Position numbers and translations under genes: made by a program. The notes beneath the pieces are model-generated. The model searched no databases, had not been told where the DNA came from, and saw only the letters and a program-made list of their open reading frames with translations. A DNA stretch of 64,000 nt from HXMU1420-2 sp034670145 (GTDB taxonomy: Bacteria > Pseudomonadota > Alphaproteobacteria > Rhodobacterales > Rhodobacteraceae): NCBI GenBank assembly GCA_034670145.1, contig JAXMOA010000020.1:51680-115679 (forward strand), written 5' to 3'. Below are positions 44,247-52,898 of this stretch, in pieces. Every line of letters starts with the position of its first letter. Within the stretch, counting starts at the first letter, position 1.

Positions 44247-44966
44247 ATGCATCTGTTGGTTTTACAGCACGCGCGGGAGGAACATCCCGGTGTGTTTCGG
44301 GAGTTTTTGCGCGAAGACGGGCACAGTTGGGATGCGGTCGAGCTGGACGAGGGCGAGGCGCTGCCGAAGCTGGATGGGTATGACGGGTTGTGGGTCATGG
44401 GTGGCCCGATGGATGTCTGGCAGGAAGAGGCGCATCCCTGGCTGGTGGCTGAGAAGGCGTTGATCCGGGAGGCTGTTGAGGTCCGGGGGATGTCGTTTCT
44501 GGGCCTGTGTCTGGGGCATCAATTGCTGGCGGAGGCGCTGGGGGGCAAGGTTGGCCCGTCGCAGGAGCCGGAAATCGGGGTCATGGATGTGCAATTGACC
44601 GAGGATGGCGCCTCGGGGGTGTTTTGTGACGGGCTGGCCGAGCGGTTTGCCTGTTTGCAGTGGCACAGCGCGGAGGTGACGCAATTGCCCGTTGGCGCGC
44701 AGGTTCTGGCGACCTCTGCGGCCTGTGCGGTGCAGGCGATGAAATGGGGGCCGCGGGCCTATTCGACGCAGTTTCATGTGGAGGTGGAGCCGGACACGGT
44801 CGAGACCTGGGCGGCGATCCCGGAATATGCCGCTGCGTTGGAGCAGGCGATGGGCGCGGATGGTGTGCAGAGGCTGCGGGCAGAGGCGCAGGCGCATATG
44901 GACGGGTTCAAGGCGACGGCGGAGCGGATCTATATCAACTGGATGCAGACCACCGCCAAGGCGTGA
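44247..44966 (+). CDS. Class I glutamine amidotransferase-like protein
   Basis: A 239-residue protein of the type 1 GATase fold. The nucleophile elbow is FLGLCLGHQLLAEALGG (Cys), with the conserved GLWVMGGPMDVW oxyanion region and the catalytic His in YSTQFHVEVEP. It resembles YfeJ/GMP-synthase-like stand-alone amidotransferases; no synthetase partner is adjacent. GAGAGAGAG upstream is the ribosome binding site. It probably forms a short operon with the P450. Confidence 0.87.
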   Translation: MHLLVLQHAREEHPGVFREFLREDGHSWDAVELDEGEALPKLDGYDGLWVMGGPMDVWQEEAHPWLVAEKALIREAVEVRGMSFLGLCLGHQLLAEALGGKVGPSQEPEIGVMDVQLTEDGASGVFCDGLAERFACLQWHSAEVTQLPVGAQVLATSAACAVQAMKWGPRAYSTQFHVEVEPDTVETWAAIPEYAAALEQAMGADGVQRLRAEAQAHMDGFKATAERIYINWMQTTAKA

Positions 44967-45016
44967 GGCGGGTTTCCGGCGCTGATGCGGTCTGATTTCG
45001 GCGGCGGCGGGTCTTC

Positions 45017-46930
45017 TCAGTCGGCCTCGTAATAGCCGTCTGCGCCGTAGAGGCCTTGTGAGTAGTCTCCGCCGTTGTCGAAATCGACGTAGTCGTAGGA
45101 GCCGAGCATGCCGTGTCCGAAGGCGTAGCCGTAGGTGGTGGTGAGCAGCGGGTTGTCGTCGCGGGCGCCTGAGTCTGCGTCGTAGTAATATTGGTGATAG
45201 GCCTGGTCGTCGGCGAGGTTGTAGATGTTGCCGCTTTCTACGCTGTAGACGGTGTAGGTGCCGAAGACGCCGTTTTCGGTGCGCGCGTAAGAGATGTAGC
45301 CGTCGTAGAGCTGTTGTGAGCCGTCGGCGTCATAGGTGGCGCCATAGTAGATGTCGGAGGCGCTGGTCCAGTAGTAGTAATAGGTTGCATCCGCACGCGC
45401 CGAGGTTTCAGCAACGTGGTAGCCGTCATAGCCGTAGAGGCCGTTGTCATAGGCGCCATTGTCGAAATCGACGCTGTCATAGGAGCCGGTCATGCCGGAT
45501 CCCAGGGCGTAGCCGTAGGTGGCGGAGTAATAGGGGTCGTAGTCGAACTGGCCGGATTCGCCATCGTAGTAGTAGGTATGGCGGGCCTGGTCGTCTTGCA
45601 GTCCGAGCCTGTTGGCGTCATGGGAATCGTAGACATAATAGAACCCGGTGGCGCCGGTTTCATCGGTTGCGGTGTAGCGATAGCCTTCGTAGAGGCCCTG
45701 GGAGCCGTCTTCGTCATAGGTGGCGCCGTAGAAATAGTCGGTTCCGTTGTCCCAGGCGAAATAGAAGGTGGTGCCGGGGCCGGGGTCTTCGGCGAGGTAT
45801 TGGGTGCTGCTGCCGTAGCTGCCCTCGGACGAGTCGCCGTCATCGAAATCGACGTAGTCCCAGGAGTTAGTCATCCCTGAGCCCCTTGTGGCGCCGAAGT
45901 TGTAGGAGTGGTAGGGGTCGTTGTCGGTTTGATCCGTTTCATGGTCATAATACCATTGATGGAACACGTTGTCGTCGCCCAGGCCGTGATAGTCGCCTGC
46001 TGAGCTGCTGTAGACGTAATAGTAGGACGGGTAGCCGTTTTCGTCTGTTACGTCGTGGGTTAAGCCGACGTAGAGGCCCTGGGAGCCATCGCTGTCGTAG
46101 GTGTAGCCGGCGTAGCTGTCGCCGCCATTGGTCCAGTAGAAATAATAGGTCGTTCCGAGCGTCATGTCGCCCTGTTCATCGTCGGCCTCGTGATAGCCGT
46201 ATGAGCCGTAGAGGGCCTCGGTGAAATTGCCGTCGTTGAAATCGGCCAGGTCGTAAGAGCCCAACATGCCCGAGCCCTGCGCGTAGCCATAGAGGGCGCT
46301 GTAATATGGATCGTACTCGGTCTGGCCGCTTTCGCCGTCGAAATATTCCTGATGGTAGGCCTGATCCTCGCCCAGGTCATAGGGATTGCCCAGCGTCACG
46401 CTGTAGACATAGTAATATCCGGCGGTCCCGTTTTCGTCGGTGGTGTTGTAGGTATAGCCCTCAAACAGCCCCTGCGAGCCGTCGCTGTCATAGGTGTAGC
46501 CGTAGTAGACGTCGCTGCCATTGGTCCAGCGATAGTAAAAGGTTGCGGCCTCTGGCGTGTCGTCGGCCTCATGATAGCCGTAATAGCCGTAGAGCCCGGC
46601 GTCATAGGTGTCATCGCCGAAATCCACATAGTCGTAAGAGCCGAGCATCCCCAGCCCCAGGGCATAGCCATAGGTGGCGGTGTAATAGGGGCTGTCATCG
46701 GTGCGCCCGCTTTCGCCGTCGTAGTAGGAGGCATGTGCGGCGCGGTCTTCGGGCAGGTCGCCGTCGTTTTCGTCCGAGACGCGGTAGACATAGTAGTACC
46801 CCTCGGCGCCGGTTTCATCGGTTGCCGTGTAGGTATAGCCAAGGCTGAGCCCCTGCGAGCCGTCGGAGTCGAACGTATAGCCGTAGTAGAGATCAGCGCC
46901 ATTGTCCCAATAGTAGTAATATGTCGCCAT
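45017..46930 (-). CDS. Five-repeat Tyr/Asp/Gly-rich protein of unknown function
   Basis: A 637-residue protein built entirely of five imperfect repeats: residues 1-128, 129-259, 260-386, 387-515 and 516-637. Each unit shows, in order, YYYYW(T/D)NG..D.YYG.TYD, an acidic DSDGSQGL motif, an aromatic YYYVY strand, D..YHQ..YDGESG, DPYYSATYGYA.GSGM.GSYD, YVDFD.G and GLYGYDGYHEAD. Tyrosine is about 20 percent of the first unit and Asp and Gly are abundant, so the protein is strongly acidic. There is no signal peptide, transmembrane helix, RTX nonapeptide or known domain. DSDGSQ resembles a DxDxS/EF-hand-like calcium loop (inference). An adhesive, calcium-dependent or surface structural protein is possible. 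GGAGC precedes the ATG. Confidence 0.75.
   Translation of the reverse strand: MATYYYYWDNGADLYYGYTFDSDGSQGLSLGYTYTATDETGAEGYYYVYRVSDENDGDLPEDRAAHASYYDGESGRTDDSPYYTATYGYALGLGMLGSYDYVDFGDDTYDAGLYGYYGYHEADDTPEAATFYYRWTNGSDVYYGYTYDSDGSQGLFEGYTYNTTDENGTAGYYYVYSVTLGNPYDLGEDQAYHQEYFDGESGQTEYDPYYSALYGYAQGSGMLGSYDLADFNDGNFTEALYGSYGYHEADDEQGDMTLGTTYYFYWTNGGDSYAGYTYDSDGSQGLYVGLTHDVTDENGYPSYYYVYSSSAGDYHGLGDDNVFHQWYYDHETDQTDNDPYHSYNFGATRGSGMTNSWDYVDFDDGDSSEGSYGSSTQYLAEDPGPGTTFYFAWDNGTDYFYGATYDEDGSQGLYEGYRYTATDETGATGFYYVYDSHDANRLGLQDDQARHTYYYDGESGQFDYDPYYSATYGYALGSGMTGSYDSVDFDNGAYDNGLYGYDGYHVAETSARADATYYYYWTSASDIYYGATYDADGSQQLYDGYISYARTENGVFGTYTVYSVESGNIYNLADDQAYHQYYYDADSGARDDNPLLTTTYGYAFGHGMLGSYDYVDFDNGGDYSQGLYGADGYYEAD
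45020..46930 (-). repeat. Five tandem ~380-bp coding repeats
   Basis: Reading leftward the units are 46930-46547, 46546-46154, 46153-45773, 45772-45386 and 45385-45020. They are similar in protein sequence but clearly diverged; unit 3 is the most divergent. The 11-residue core around DGSQGL and the GSYDYVDF core are best kept. The opposite strand carries long spurious frames because of the repeats. Confidence 0.85.
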
Positions 46931-47131
46931 CGGTCGTGCTCCAACTTAGAAAAGGGTGCGTCAGGACTGATTTGAGGATCCTGCGTTGCCGCGCGATCCT
47001 TTTATGCGCCGCGACCCGGTGCTGCCTGTCTTTCCGTTATATGGGAATTTTGTTGCCCTCTACAAGCAAGCCGGGTCGAGTGACGCGGCGGAACATCGTT
47101 TTTCAGGCATTAATCCGCCGCTGGTTTCCGG
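46931..47131. other. Intergenic region upstream of the repeat protein
   Basis: 201 bases between the leftward repeat-protein gene and the end of the leftward reductase gene. It should hold the promoter of the repeat protein. The composition is more AT-rich near 47030-47110. No strong hairpin or clear terminator was seen. Confidence 0.4.
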
Positions 47132-47773
47132 TCAGTTGGTGGCGGTTTCTGCTGCGCTCTGGTCCTGGCGGATGGGAGTGGTCCGGTTGCGGCGGCGCAT
47201 GGTCCAATACCAGATGCGATAGGCTTCGAGTGCGGCCAGCGGCCCGAAATGCACAAAGGCGGGCGCAACGCCGCCCCAGTCATGCAGCGCGGCCCAATGC
47301 AGCAGGGTCAGCACGGCGGCACCGTAGGTTGTGCGCTGGAGTGTTTTCCAGGCAGGGCCCATGCGGCGGACGAAGACGTCCATTGAGGTGGCGGCAAGGG
47401 GAATGAAGATCAGGAAGGCGATCCATCCGGTCCAGATGTAGAATCTGGGGATTTCGGCCATCACCTTGTCTGCGCTGCCTTTGTCGATCAGGTAGAACAG
47501 CGTATGTAGCGCCGCATATCCAAAGGCGGCGACGCCGAAATAGCGTCTGTTCCGTTTCAGCCATAGAGGCCCGCGCCATCCTTTGAACAAGAGCACCAGC
47601 GGTGAGGCCAGCATGGCGATGATCATGAACCTTGCGGAAAATTCGCCGGTCGGGTGCAGGAGCATATGGAAAATGCGCGGATCACTGGCACCGGAGCCAG
47701 TGAGAGCCGCGCACATGCCGATGGCGGGGACGCTGAGGAGCAACCACAGCCAGTAAGGAGAGAAACGGGACAA
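47132..47773 (-). CDS. Ferric reductase-like heme membrane protein (MsrQ-like)
   Basis: A 213-residue protein with about six hydrophobic helices of the ferric-reductase-like transmembrane domain. Conserved histidines that could ligate b heme are in FHMLLHPTGEF, AALHTLFYL and LHWAALHDWG. The family includes MsrQ, the heme subunit of the methionine sulfoxide reductase MsrPQ, but no msrP is adjacent. It is the last gene of the leftward run with the DUF2218 and SIP genes, so membrane electron delivery in iron reduction is more likely here (inference). Confidence 0.82.
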   Translation of the reverse strand: MSRFSPYWLWLLLSVPAIGMCAALTGSGASDPRIFHMLLHPTGEFSARFMIIAMLASPLVLLFKGWRGPLWLKRNRRYFGVAAFGYAALHTLFYLIDKGSADKVMAEIPRFYIWTGWIAFLIFIPLAATSMDVFVRRMGPAWKTLQRTTYGAAVLTLLHWAALHDWGGVAPAFVHFGPLAALEAYRIWYWTMRRRNRTTPIRQDQSAAETATN

Positions 47774-47829
47774 GACGCTGACCTTTCAGATTTGGAGCGG
47801 GGCAGATGTGCTGTCCTGATACGTGGGGC

Positions 47830-48648
47830 TCAGGCGTTTCCGTCGCGCTTTGCGATTTGGTGTTCGTCTTCGACCAGGCCGATTTTCCAGTAGCCAGAGA
47901 TATAGGTATCGTCGCGGGGCATCTGTTTTTCGTTGGCGAGAAACCCGCGCAGGGCGCGGATCACGCCGGATTCGCCTGCAATACAGGTTTGCACGCGGCC
48001 TGAGGGCCAGGGCATTGCGCGGATCAGCTCTTCTTGTGCGGTGGAGGGGTGATGCGGGTCAGGCTGGATCAGCCAATGCACCTGGATGCCTTTGGGGATG
48101 TCGATTTCTTGCTGGTCCTCTGGCGCGGTGATTTCGAAGATCGCAATGCCTTGCGCGTCGCGGGGCATGGATTCGAGCACCACGGCGGCGACGGGAATGG
48201 CAGAGGGGTCTGCGGCGACGAGATACCAGTCGGCCTCGAATTCGGTGACTTTGGCTGTGCTGGGCCCGGCAAAGCCGATAAAGGCGCCCGGGCCTGCCTG
48301 GCTGGCCCAGCGGGAGGCGGGGCCTTCGTCGCCGTGGGCGACAAAATCAATTGTGAGCTCTTGGGTGGCGGCGTCGAAGCGGCGCACGGTGTAGGTGCGC
48401 CGGATCGGCGGTGGGCCGTTGCGCAGGCGTTCGGCAAAGCGGTCTTTGGGTTCGTCCACATCCGGGATCATGAGTTTGCAATTGCCGCCGTCGCGGCCCT
48501 GGGGGAAGCCATCAAGCTCTGGTCCGGCAAAGACGACGCGGATCATGTTGGGGGTCAGGTGCCAGGCGTCTTTGACGGTCAGCAACCGGGGCACGGGGCG
48601 ACCGGCGGGTTTGCGCGCCGCTTGGGGGAGGTTCGGCGAAACAGCCAT
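47830..48648 (-). CDS. Siderophore-interacting FAD/NAD(P)H reductase (SIP family)
   Basis: A 272-residue flavoprotein of the ViuB/YqjH type. FAD binding is by PPIRRTYTVRRFDAATQELT and FVAHGDEGPASRWASQAGPG. The C-terminal SIP domain has WYLVAADPSAIPVAAVVLE and the conserved end DTYISGYWKIGLVEDEHQ. Members reduce ferric siderophores in the cytoplasm to release iron. The start at 48648 (MAVSPNLPQAARK) is preferred; the open frame continues 87 codons upstream through the DUF2218 gene. A DUF2218 gene lies immediately upstream. Confidence 0.9.
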   Translation of the reverse strand: MAVSPNLPQAARKPAGRPVPRLLTVKDAWHLTPNMIRVVFAGPELDGFPQGRDGGNCKLMIPDVDEPKDRFAERLRNGPPPIRRTYTVRRFDAATQELTIDFVAHGDEGPASRWASQAGPGAFIGFAGPSTAKVTEFEADWYLVAADPSAIPVAAVVLESMPRDAQGIAIFEITAPEDQQEIDIPKGIQVHWLIQPDPHHPSTAQEELIRAMPWPSGRVQTCIAGESGVIRALRGFLANEKQMPRDDTYISGYWKIGLVEDEHQIAKRDGNA

Positions 48649-48653
48649 ATGTG

Positions 48654-48998
48654 TTACCCTTTCTGTGGGTTGGTTTGTGTGGGGCAGACCGACGGGATGG
48701 CGGTGGCTGTCTGGTCTGATGGCTGCTCCCAATCGAGGAGGGGGCGTTCGCGAAAGGCGAAACGCTCCAGGTGGTTGGTGATGATTTGCATGACCTGATC
48801 GAGGTGGGTCTGGTCCTGGGCGGCGGCGGTGATGTGCAGCTGGCTGGCGTCTGCCTGCATGTCGCAGCGGCCAAAGGGGAACTGGACCCAGCCTGTCTGG
48901 TCGTCGCATTGCGCTGTGGCGCGCTGGTTGAAGTGTGTGCAGAGCATTGCAAGGTAGCGTGATGCGTTTGGGGTTTGGAAGGATGCGCTGGCTTTCAC
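48654..48998 (-). CDS. DUF2218 family protein
   Basis: A 114-residue protein with DUF2218 features: NASRYLAMLCTHFNQRATA near the N-terminus, FGRCDMQADASQLHI, then DQVMQIITNHLERFAFRE. DUF2218 proteins are commonly encoded beside SIP-type siderophore reductases and are assumed to act in iron uptake, without known activity. It is the first gene of the leftward iron-reduction operon, with the SIP gene starting 6 bases downstream. It is divergent from a LysR gene. Confidence 0.85.
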   Translation of the reverse strand: MKASASFQTPNASRYLAMLCTHFNQRATAQCDDQTGWVQFPFGRCDMQADASQLHITAAAQDQTHLDQVMQIITNHLERFAFRERPLLDWEQPSDQTATAIPSVCPTQTNPQKG

Positions 48999-49174
48999 GG
49001 AGGTATCCTGTGGCTATGCGGGGAAGGTAAGGCGCGCTGGGGGTTTTGCCTATGGGCTGATTTCCGAAGACATTGTTCGGCCTGGCGGATCAATCAGGTG
49101 TTCTGGGGCTGTGTTTTGTGTTTTTGATCAGATATGGCTGTGGCGTGGATGTAATTGGTCGGCAAGGCTGAATA

Positions 49175-50074
49175 ATGATTGATCACCTGAGGCAGATGGC
49201 CATTTTCGCGCGGGTTGTGGAGGAGGGGTCTTTTCGCGCTGCGGCGCGGGGTCTGGGCCTGGCCCCGTCGCGGATCAGCGAGACGGTTTCCGAGTTGGAG
49301 GCCTATCTGGGCGTGACCCTGTTGTATCGCACGACGCGCAAAATCTCTTTGACGTATGAGGGGCGTATTTTCCATGCGCGGGTGGTGGAGATGATGCGCA
49401 GTGCGGAGGCCGGGTTGGACGAGATCAGCGCCTTGTCGCTGGAGCCTGTCGGGGCTTTGCGGGTATCCTTGCCGGCGTTTCTGGCGGCGGGGCCGTTGTC
49501 GGGGGCGATTGCCGCCTTTGCGCGGCGGTATCCGCAGGTGGCTTTTTCGATCACATATACGGATCAGATGGTGGGTCTGATGGAGGGTGGTTTTGATCTG
49601 AGCGTGCGGGTCGGGTGGCTGGAGGACAGTTCGATGATGTCGCGCAAGCTGGCGGATGGGGAGAGGTATCTGGTGGCTGGCACGGAGTATGCCCGGGCGC
49701 GCAAGGCCCCGCGGCGGCCCTCGGATCTGGAGGAGTGGGACTGGATCCGATACGAGCAGAGGGCGGACACGACGGAATTCACGGCACCGGGGGGCGAGAC
49801 CGAGAAGGTCACGGGGCAGGCGCAAATCGAGGTTGATAATGTGGATGCGATGTACCACTTTGCGACGCTGAATATGGGGGTGGCGATCCTGCCGTCTTTT
49901 CTGGCCGAGCGGGGGGTGGCGGATGGCACGTTGGTGCGGCTGATCCCGGAGTGGAGGTTGCGCCCGCTGGGCATTTACGCGGTCTGGCTGGACAAGTCGC
50001 GGCGCGAAAGCCTGACCCTGCTGTTTGTGCGATTTCTGGCGGATCAGGGGCTGTGCGCGTCAGAGATGCGGTGA
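49175..50074 (+). CDS. LysR family transcriptional regulator
   Basis: A 299-residue regulator. The N-terminal helix-turn-helix is MAIFARVVEEGSFRAAARGL with GLAPSRISETVSELEAYLG. The effector domain includes GALRVSLPAFLAAGPLSG and SITYTDQMVGLMEGGFDLSV. It diverges from the DUF2218-SIP-reductase operon and is the natural candidate to control it (inference). ATG 49175 gives the standard length. Confidence 0.9.
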   Translation: MIDHLRQMAIFARVVEEGSFRAAARGLGLAPSRISETVSELEAYLGVTLLYRTTRKISLTYEGRIFHARVVEMMRSAEAGLDEISALSLEPVGALRVSLPAFLAAGPLSGAIAAFARRYPQVAFSITYTDQMVGLMEGGFDLSVRVGWLEDSSMMSRKLADGERYLVAGTEYARARKAPRRPSDLEEWDWIRYEQRADTTEFTAPGGETEKVTGQAQIEVDNVDAMYHFATLNMGVAILPSFLAERGVADGTLVRLIPEWRLRPLGIYAVWLDKSRRESLTLLFVRFLADQGLCASEMR

Positions 50075-50245
50075 AGCGGCAGGGGGGGCTGCGTTTCAGG
50101 CAAGGGGGGCGCGGATGTGGCGGTTTGCGCTTGCACGCCGGCGACCAGGCTGGATCTCTGATCCCGTGTCTTGCGGGCCAGAAACCTTGATGGTTGACGC
50201 GAGGTGAAAATCGGGCGGACAACACGGTCGTGACGAGGCTTGGGG

Positions 50246-51274
50246 TCATTGTGAGTGCTGTTTGTCTGACCTCTTGAAGGCTGCCGGTGACATGCCTGTC
50301 CATTTGCGAAACGCCCGCGAGAAGGCGGTTGGGTCGCCGTATCCGAGCATCTGTGCGGTTTCGCCAACCGATGTCTCGCCTTTGAGGAGCAGGTTTTCGG
50401 CGGCTTCCTTTTTGATGCGTGCGATGACCTGTGAGGCGGTCTGATCGTAAGGCTCCAACCGGTTGTTCAGCGTTTCACGGTGAAAGCCACACAGGTTTGC
50501 CAATTCGTCCACACGAAACCCGGGCTCTGCGAGATGAACCCGTATCAAACCTTCCAGCCCTGCAAGAAAATCCTTTGGGGCCGTCTGATCCCTGTTCAGG
50601 TTTTGGAGCTTGGGCGGAGTTTCCAGAGTTTCCGCAAGCAACCGGTGGCTCAACCAGCTTGCAGGAAATCTGATCGAAAACTCTTGGGGCCCGCATTTGA
50701 TGGGTTGGACGCCGAAAAATGGCTTGGGAAAAGCATCGGGATCGTGGACGCGCAATGTGACAAGGTCGGGATCCCACCGGACATCAAGCACCCGATGCAA
50801 CAGGGATATCCAGATACTGGTCTTGAAGGCGTCCGTTTGCCCGGGTGAAACCGAGACCTGAAAGTTTCTTTTGGCGCTGAAGACAGCATGATCCCCCTCA
50901 ACAAAGAGGGATTGCGTCACCTCGTTGGATTCCTTGGAGACCGCCTGCGTGAACCTTGTAAAGAAATCTCCGAGTGTCAGGGCATGTGTCAGCATATCGC
51001 CAAGCGGCAGAAACTTGGCCAGATCGACAGACTGCCCAACCCGCGCGCAGAAATCGGCAGATGTGGCCTCGGCGATGGAGAGATACAGTTGGTAGATTGT
51101 ATCGTGTGGCAGGAAATTCTGGGGGTCCATCACCTGCGCTTCGTTCAAGCCAAGCGGGTCGAGCACGACGGCGGGTTCGATCCCGGCATGGCGCAGGGCA
51201 TTGACGACCGGAGCCGCAACGGACGCCCTGACTAAGGGCAGGATTTTGTTCAGCCTTATACTGCTTTCGTGCAC
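50246..51274 (-). CDS. AraC family transcriptional regulator
   Basis: A 342-residue regulator. The N-terminal region (about residues 20-210) matches the arabinose-binding-like domain of the ArgR/OruR-type group, with VVNALRHAGIEPAVVLD. The C-terminal AraC helix-turn-helix pair has RVDELANLCGFHRETLNNRL and SVGETAQMLGYGDPTAFSRA with FRKWTGMSPAAF. It is divergent from the first exported amidohydrolase across 197 bases and is the likely regulator of the whole downstream cluster. Confidence 0.9.
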   Translation of the reverse strand: MHESSIRLNKILPLVRASVAAPVVNALRHAGIEPAVVLDPLGLNEAQVMDPQNFLPHDTIYQLYLSIAEATSADFCARVGQSVDLAKFLPLGDMLTHALTLGDFFTRFTQAVSKESNEVTQSLFVEGDHAVFSAKRNFQVSVSPGQTDAFKTSIWISLLHRVLDVRWDPDLVTLRVHDPDAFPKPFFGVQPIKCGPQEFSIRFPASWLSHRLLAETLETPPKLQNLNRDQTAPKDFLAGLEGLIRVHLAEPGFRVDELANLCGFHRETLNNRLEPYDQTASQVIARIKKEAAENLLLKGETSVGETAQMLGYGDPTAFSRAFRKWTGMSPAAFKRSDKQHSQ

Positions 51275-51471
51275 CGATTTTCCTCCGTCCTCTTAAAATT
51301 AGTTCGGAGGTGGAGAGAGTCTTTGAGAAAATTTCCCTAAAGCTGGCAGTTTGCAAAAATTATCTTCCTGAGTTCGTCAAGGTGTCAGGCAATAATTCCT
51401 GAATGCCTTACATTTGGGCGGGCTGGCCGCAGCTGAAAAATGCTTGTGGTTCGTGAAATGGGGAGAGATTC

Positions 51472-52833
51472 ATGTTTGAGAAACCAGCCAATCTGTTGGC
51501 TTCGCTCGGCCTGGCCGGCGGGCTGGCGCTGTCTTCCAGCGCTTTTGCCCAGGAGGCGGGTTTTCCGATCCTTTTCACCAACGTGCATGTGTTTGACGGT
51601 GTGAACGAAGCGCGGATCGAGAATGCCAATGTTCTGGTGGTCGAGAACCTGATCGCCGAGATTTCGACCGAGCCTTTGGCCGTCGCCAATGCGCAAATTA
51701 TTGACGGCGGCGGGCGCACGCTGATGCCGGGATTGATTGATGCGCATGTTCACATGGCAATCACGGAGCCGATTGCGGACCTGAGGGACAATTTTGACTG
51801 GATGTACTGGGGGGCGACTTCGACGGTTGAAGCGGAGAAGATGTTGCTGCGCGGCTTTACCTCTGTACGCGATGCCGGTGGACCGGCCATGGGCCTTCAG
51901 AAAGCCATTGACCGGGGCAAGGCTGTGGGGCCTCGCATCTATCCGTCTGGTCCCGTGATCTCGCAGACCTCGGGACATGGCGAGCACAGGCATTACACCG
52001 AACCGCACCCCAATTTCGAAGGGTCTTCGCCCTCGTTCTTTAACCGGCATCTTGAGTTTCTTGCGGATGGTGTTCCTGAAGTTTTGCGTGCGACGCGGGA
52101 AGCGTTGCGACTGGGGGCGTCGCAGATCAAGGTCATGGCCGGCGGTGGCGTATCGTCCAGCGTGGATCCGCTGCACACCGTTCAATATCTGCCGGAAGAA
52201 CTGGAGGCCGCGGTCAAAGCTGCTGCTGACTATGGCACCTATGTTCTTGTGCACGTTTACAATGATGAGAGCATTTTGCGGTCTATCGAAGCCGGGGTGC
52301 AGAGCATCGATCATGCGCAATTGATGACCGAAGTTTCGGCGCAGGCGATCAAGGACGCGGATGTTTGGGTCGTGCCGTATTATTCGCTGTTGGGGTTGGA
52401 TGAAGAGGTCGTGACGAAGGTGCTGGGTCCGCTCGCCGCTCCTAAATTTCTTGCGGTTCAGGCCGGCGCCAGAAACCAGATGAAGCTGCTGAAAGATTTC
52501 GGGATCGAAAAGGTCGCCTTTTCGACGGACATTATTGGGGATCCGGCGGCGCTCACCAGGCAGAACGATGAATTCAAATATCGTCTTGAGGAATGGTCAT
52601 CCTACGAAGTGCTGTTGCAGGCGACGTCGAAAGCCGGTGCGCTGTTGGCATTGTCGGGCAAGCTGAACCCTTATCCGGAGGGGCCGCTGGGGGTGATTGC
52701 CGTGGGCGCCTATGCCGACATCCTGCTGGTCGATGGAAACCCGGTCGAGGATGCGATGATCATGACCGACTACGAGAACAACTTCGATCTGATCATGAAA
52801 GACGGCGTGATCTACAAGAACACACTCGACTGA
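51472..52833 (+). CDS. Exported amidohydrolase 1 (prolidase/imidazolonepropionase-like)
   Basis: A 453-residue metal-dependent hydrolase. It has a signal peptide of about 26 residues ending SSSAFAQ, so it acts in the periplasm. The binuclear metal site is complete: HxH in LIDAHVHMAI (residues 92 and 94), a carbamylatable Lys in SQIKVMAGGG (220), His in LVHVYNDES (261), His in SIDHAQL (281) and Asp in FSTDIIGD (353). The subgroup includes Xaa-Pro/Xaa-Arg dipeptidases and organophosphate-hydrolysing relatives. The GGGVSSSVDP block is shared with the next gene. A GGGGAGAG ribosome binding site precedes the ATG. Confidence 0.88.
   Translation: MFEKPANLLASLGLAGGLALSSSAFAQEAGFPILFTNVHVFDGVNEARIENANVLVVENLIAEISTEPLAVANAQIIDGGGRTLMPGLIDAHVHMAITEPIADLRDNFDWMYWGATSTVEAEKMLLRGFTSVRDAGGPAMGLQKAIDRGKAVGPRIYPSGPVISQTSGHGEHRHYTEPHPNFEGSSPSFFNRHLEFLADGVPEVLRATREALRLGASQIKVMAGGGVSSSVDPLHTVQYLPEELEAAVKAAADYGTYVLVHVYNDESILRSIEAGVQSIDHAQLMTEVSAQAIKDADVWVVPYYSLLGLDEEVVTKVLGPLAAPKFLAVQAGARNQMKLLKDFGIEKVAFSTDIIGDPAALTRQNDEFKYRLEEWSSYEVLLQATSKAGALLALSGKLNPYPEGPLGVIAVGAYADILLVDGNPVEDAMIMTDYENNFDLIMKDGVIYKNTLD
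51574..51638 (+). repeat. 65-base near-identical repeat, copy 1
   Basis: This segment in amidohydrolase 1 matches 52992-53056 in amidohydrolase 2 with a single difference. It encodes FTNVHVFDGVNEARIENANV in both. The rest of the two genes is much more diverged, so a recent conversion or recombination patch is likely. Confidence 0.9.
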
Positions 52834-52898
52834 GTGTCGCGCGGGGTGAAGGGACCTCGGCATCCCGCGCACCTAACCACTGAAGGAAAGGCCATTCG

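Noticed and set aside
45316..46848. Long plus-strand Arg-rich open frames opposite the repeat protein
   Set aside because: They mirror the repetitive Tyr/Asp-rich coding strand and have highly skewed Arg/Ser composition. They are shadows of the repeats.
48648..48909. 87-codon upstream extension of the SIP gene
   Set aside because: It overlaps the DUF2218 gene in another frame and lacks SIP-family sequence.
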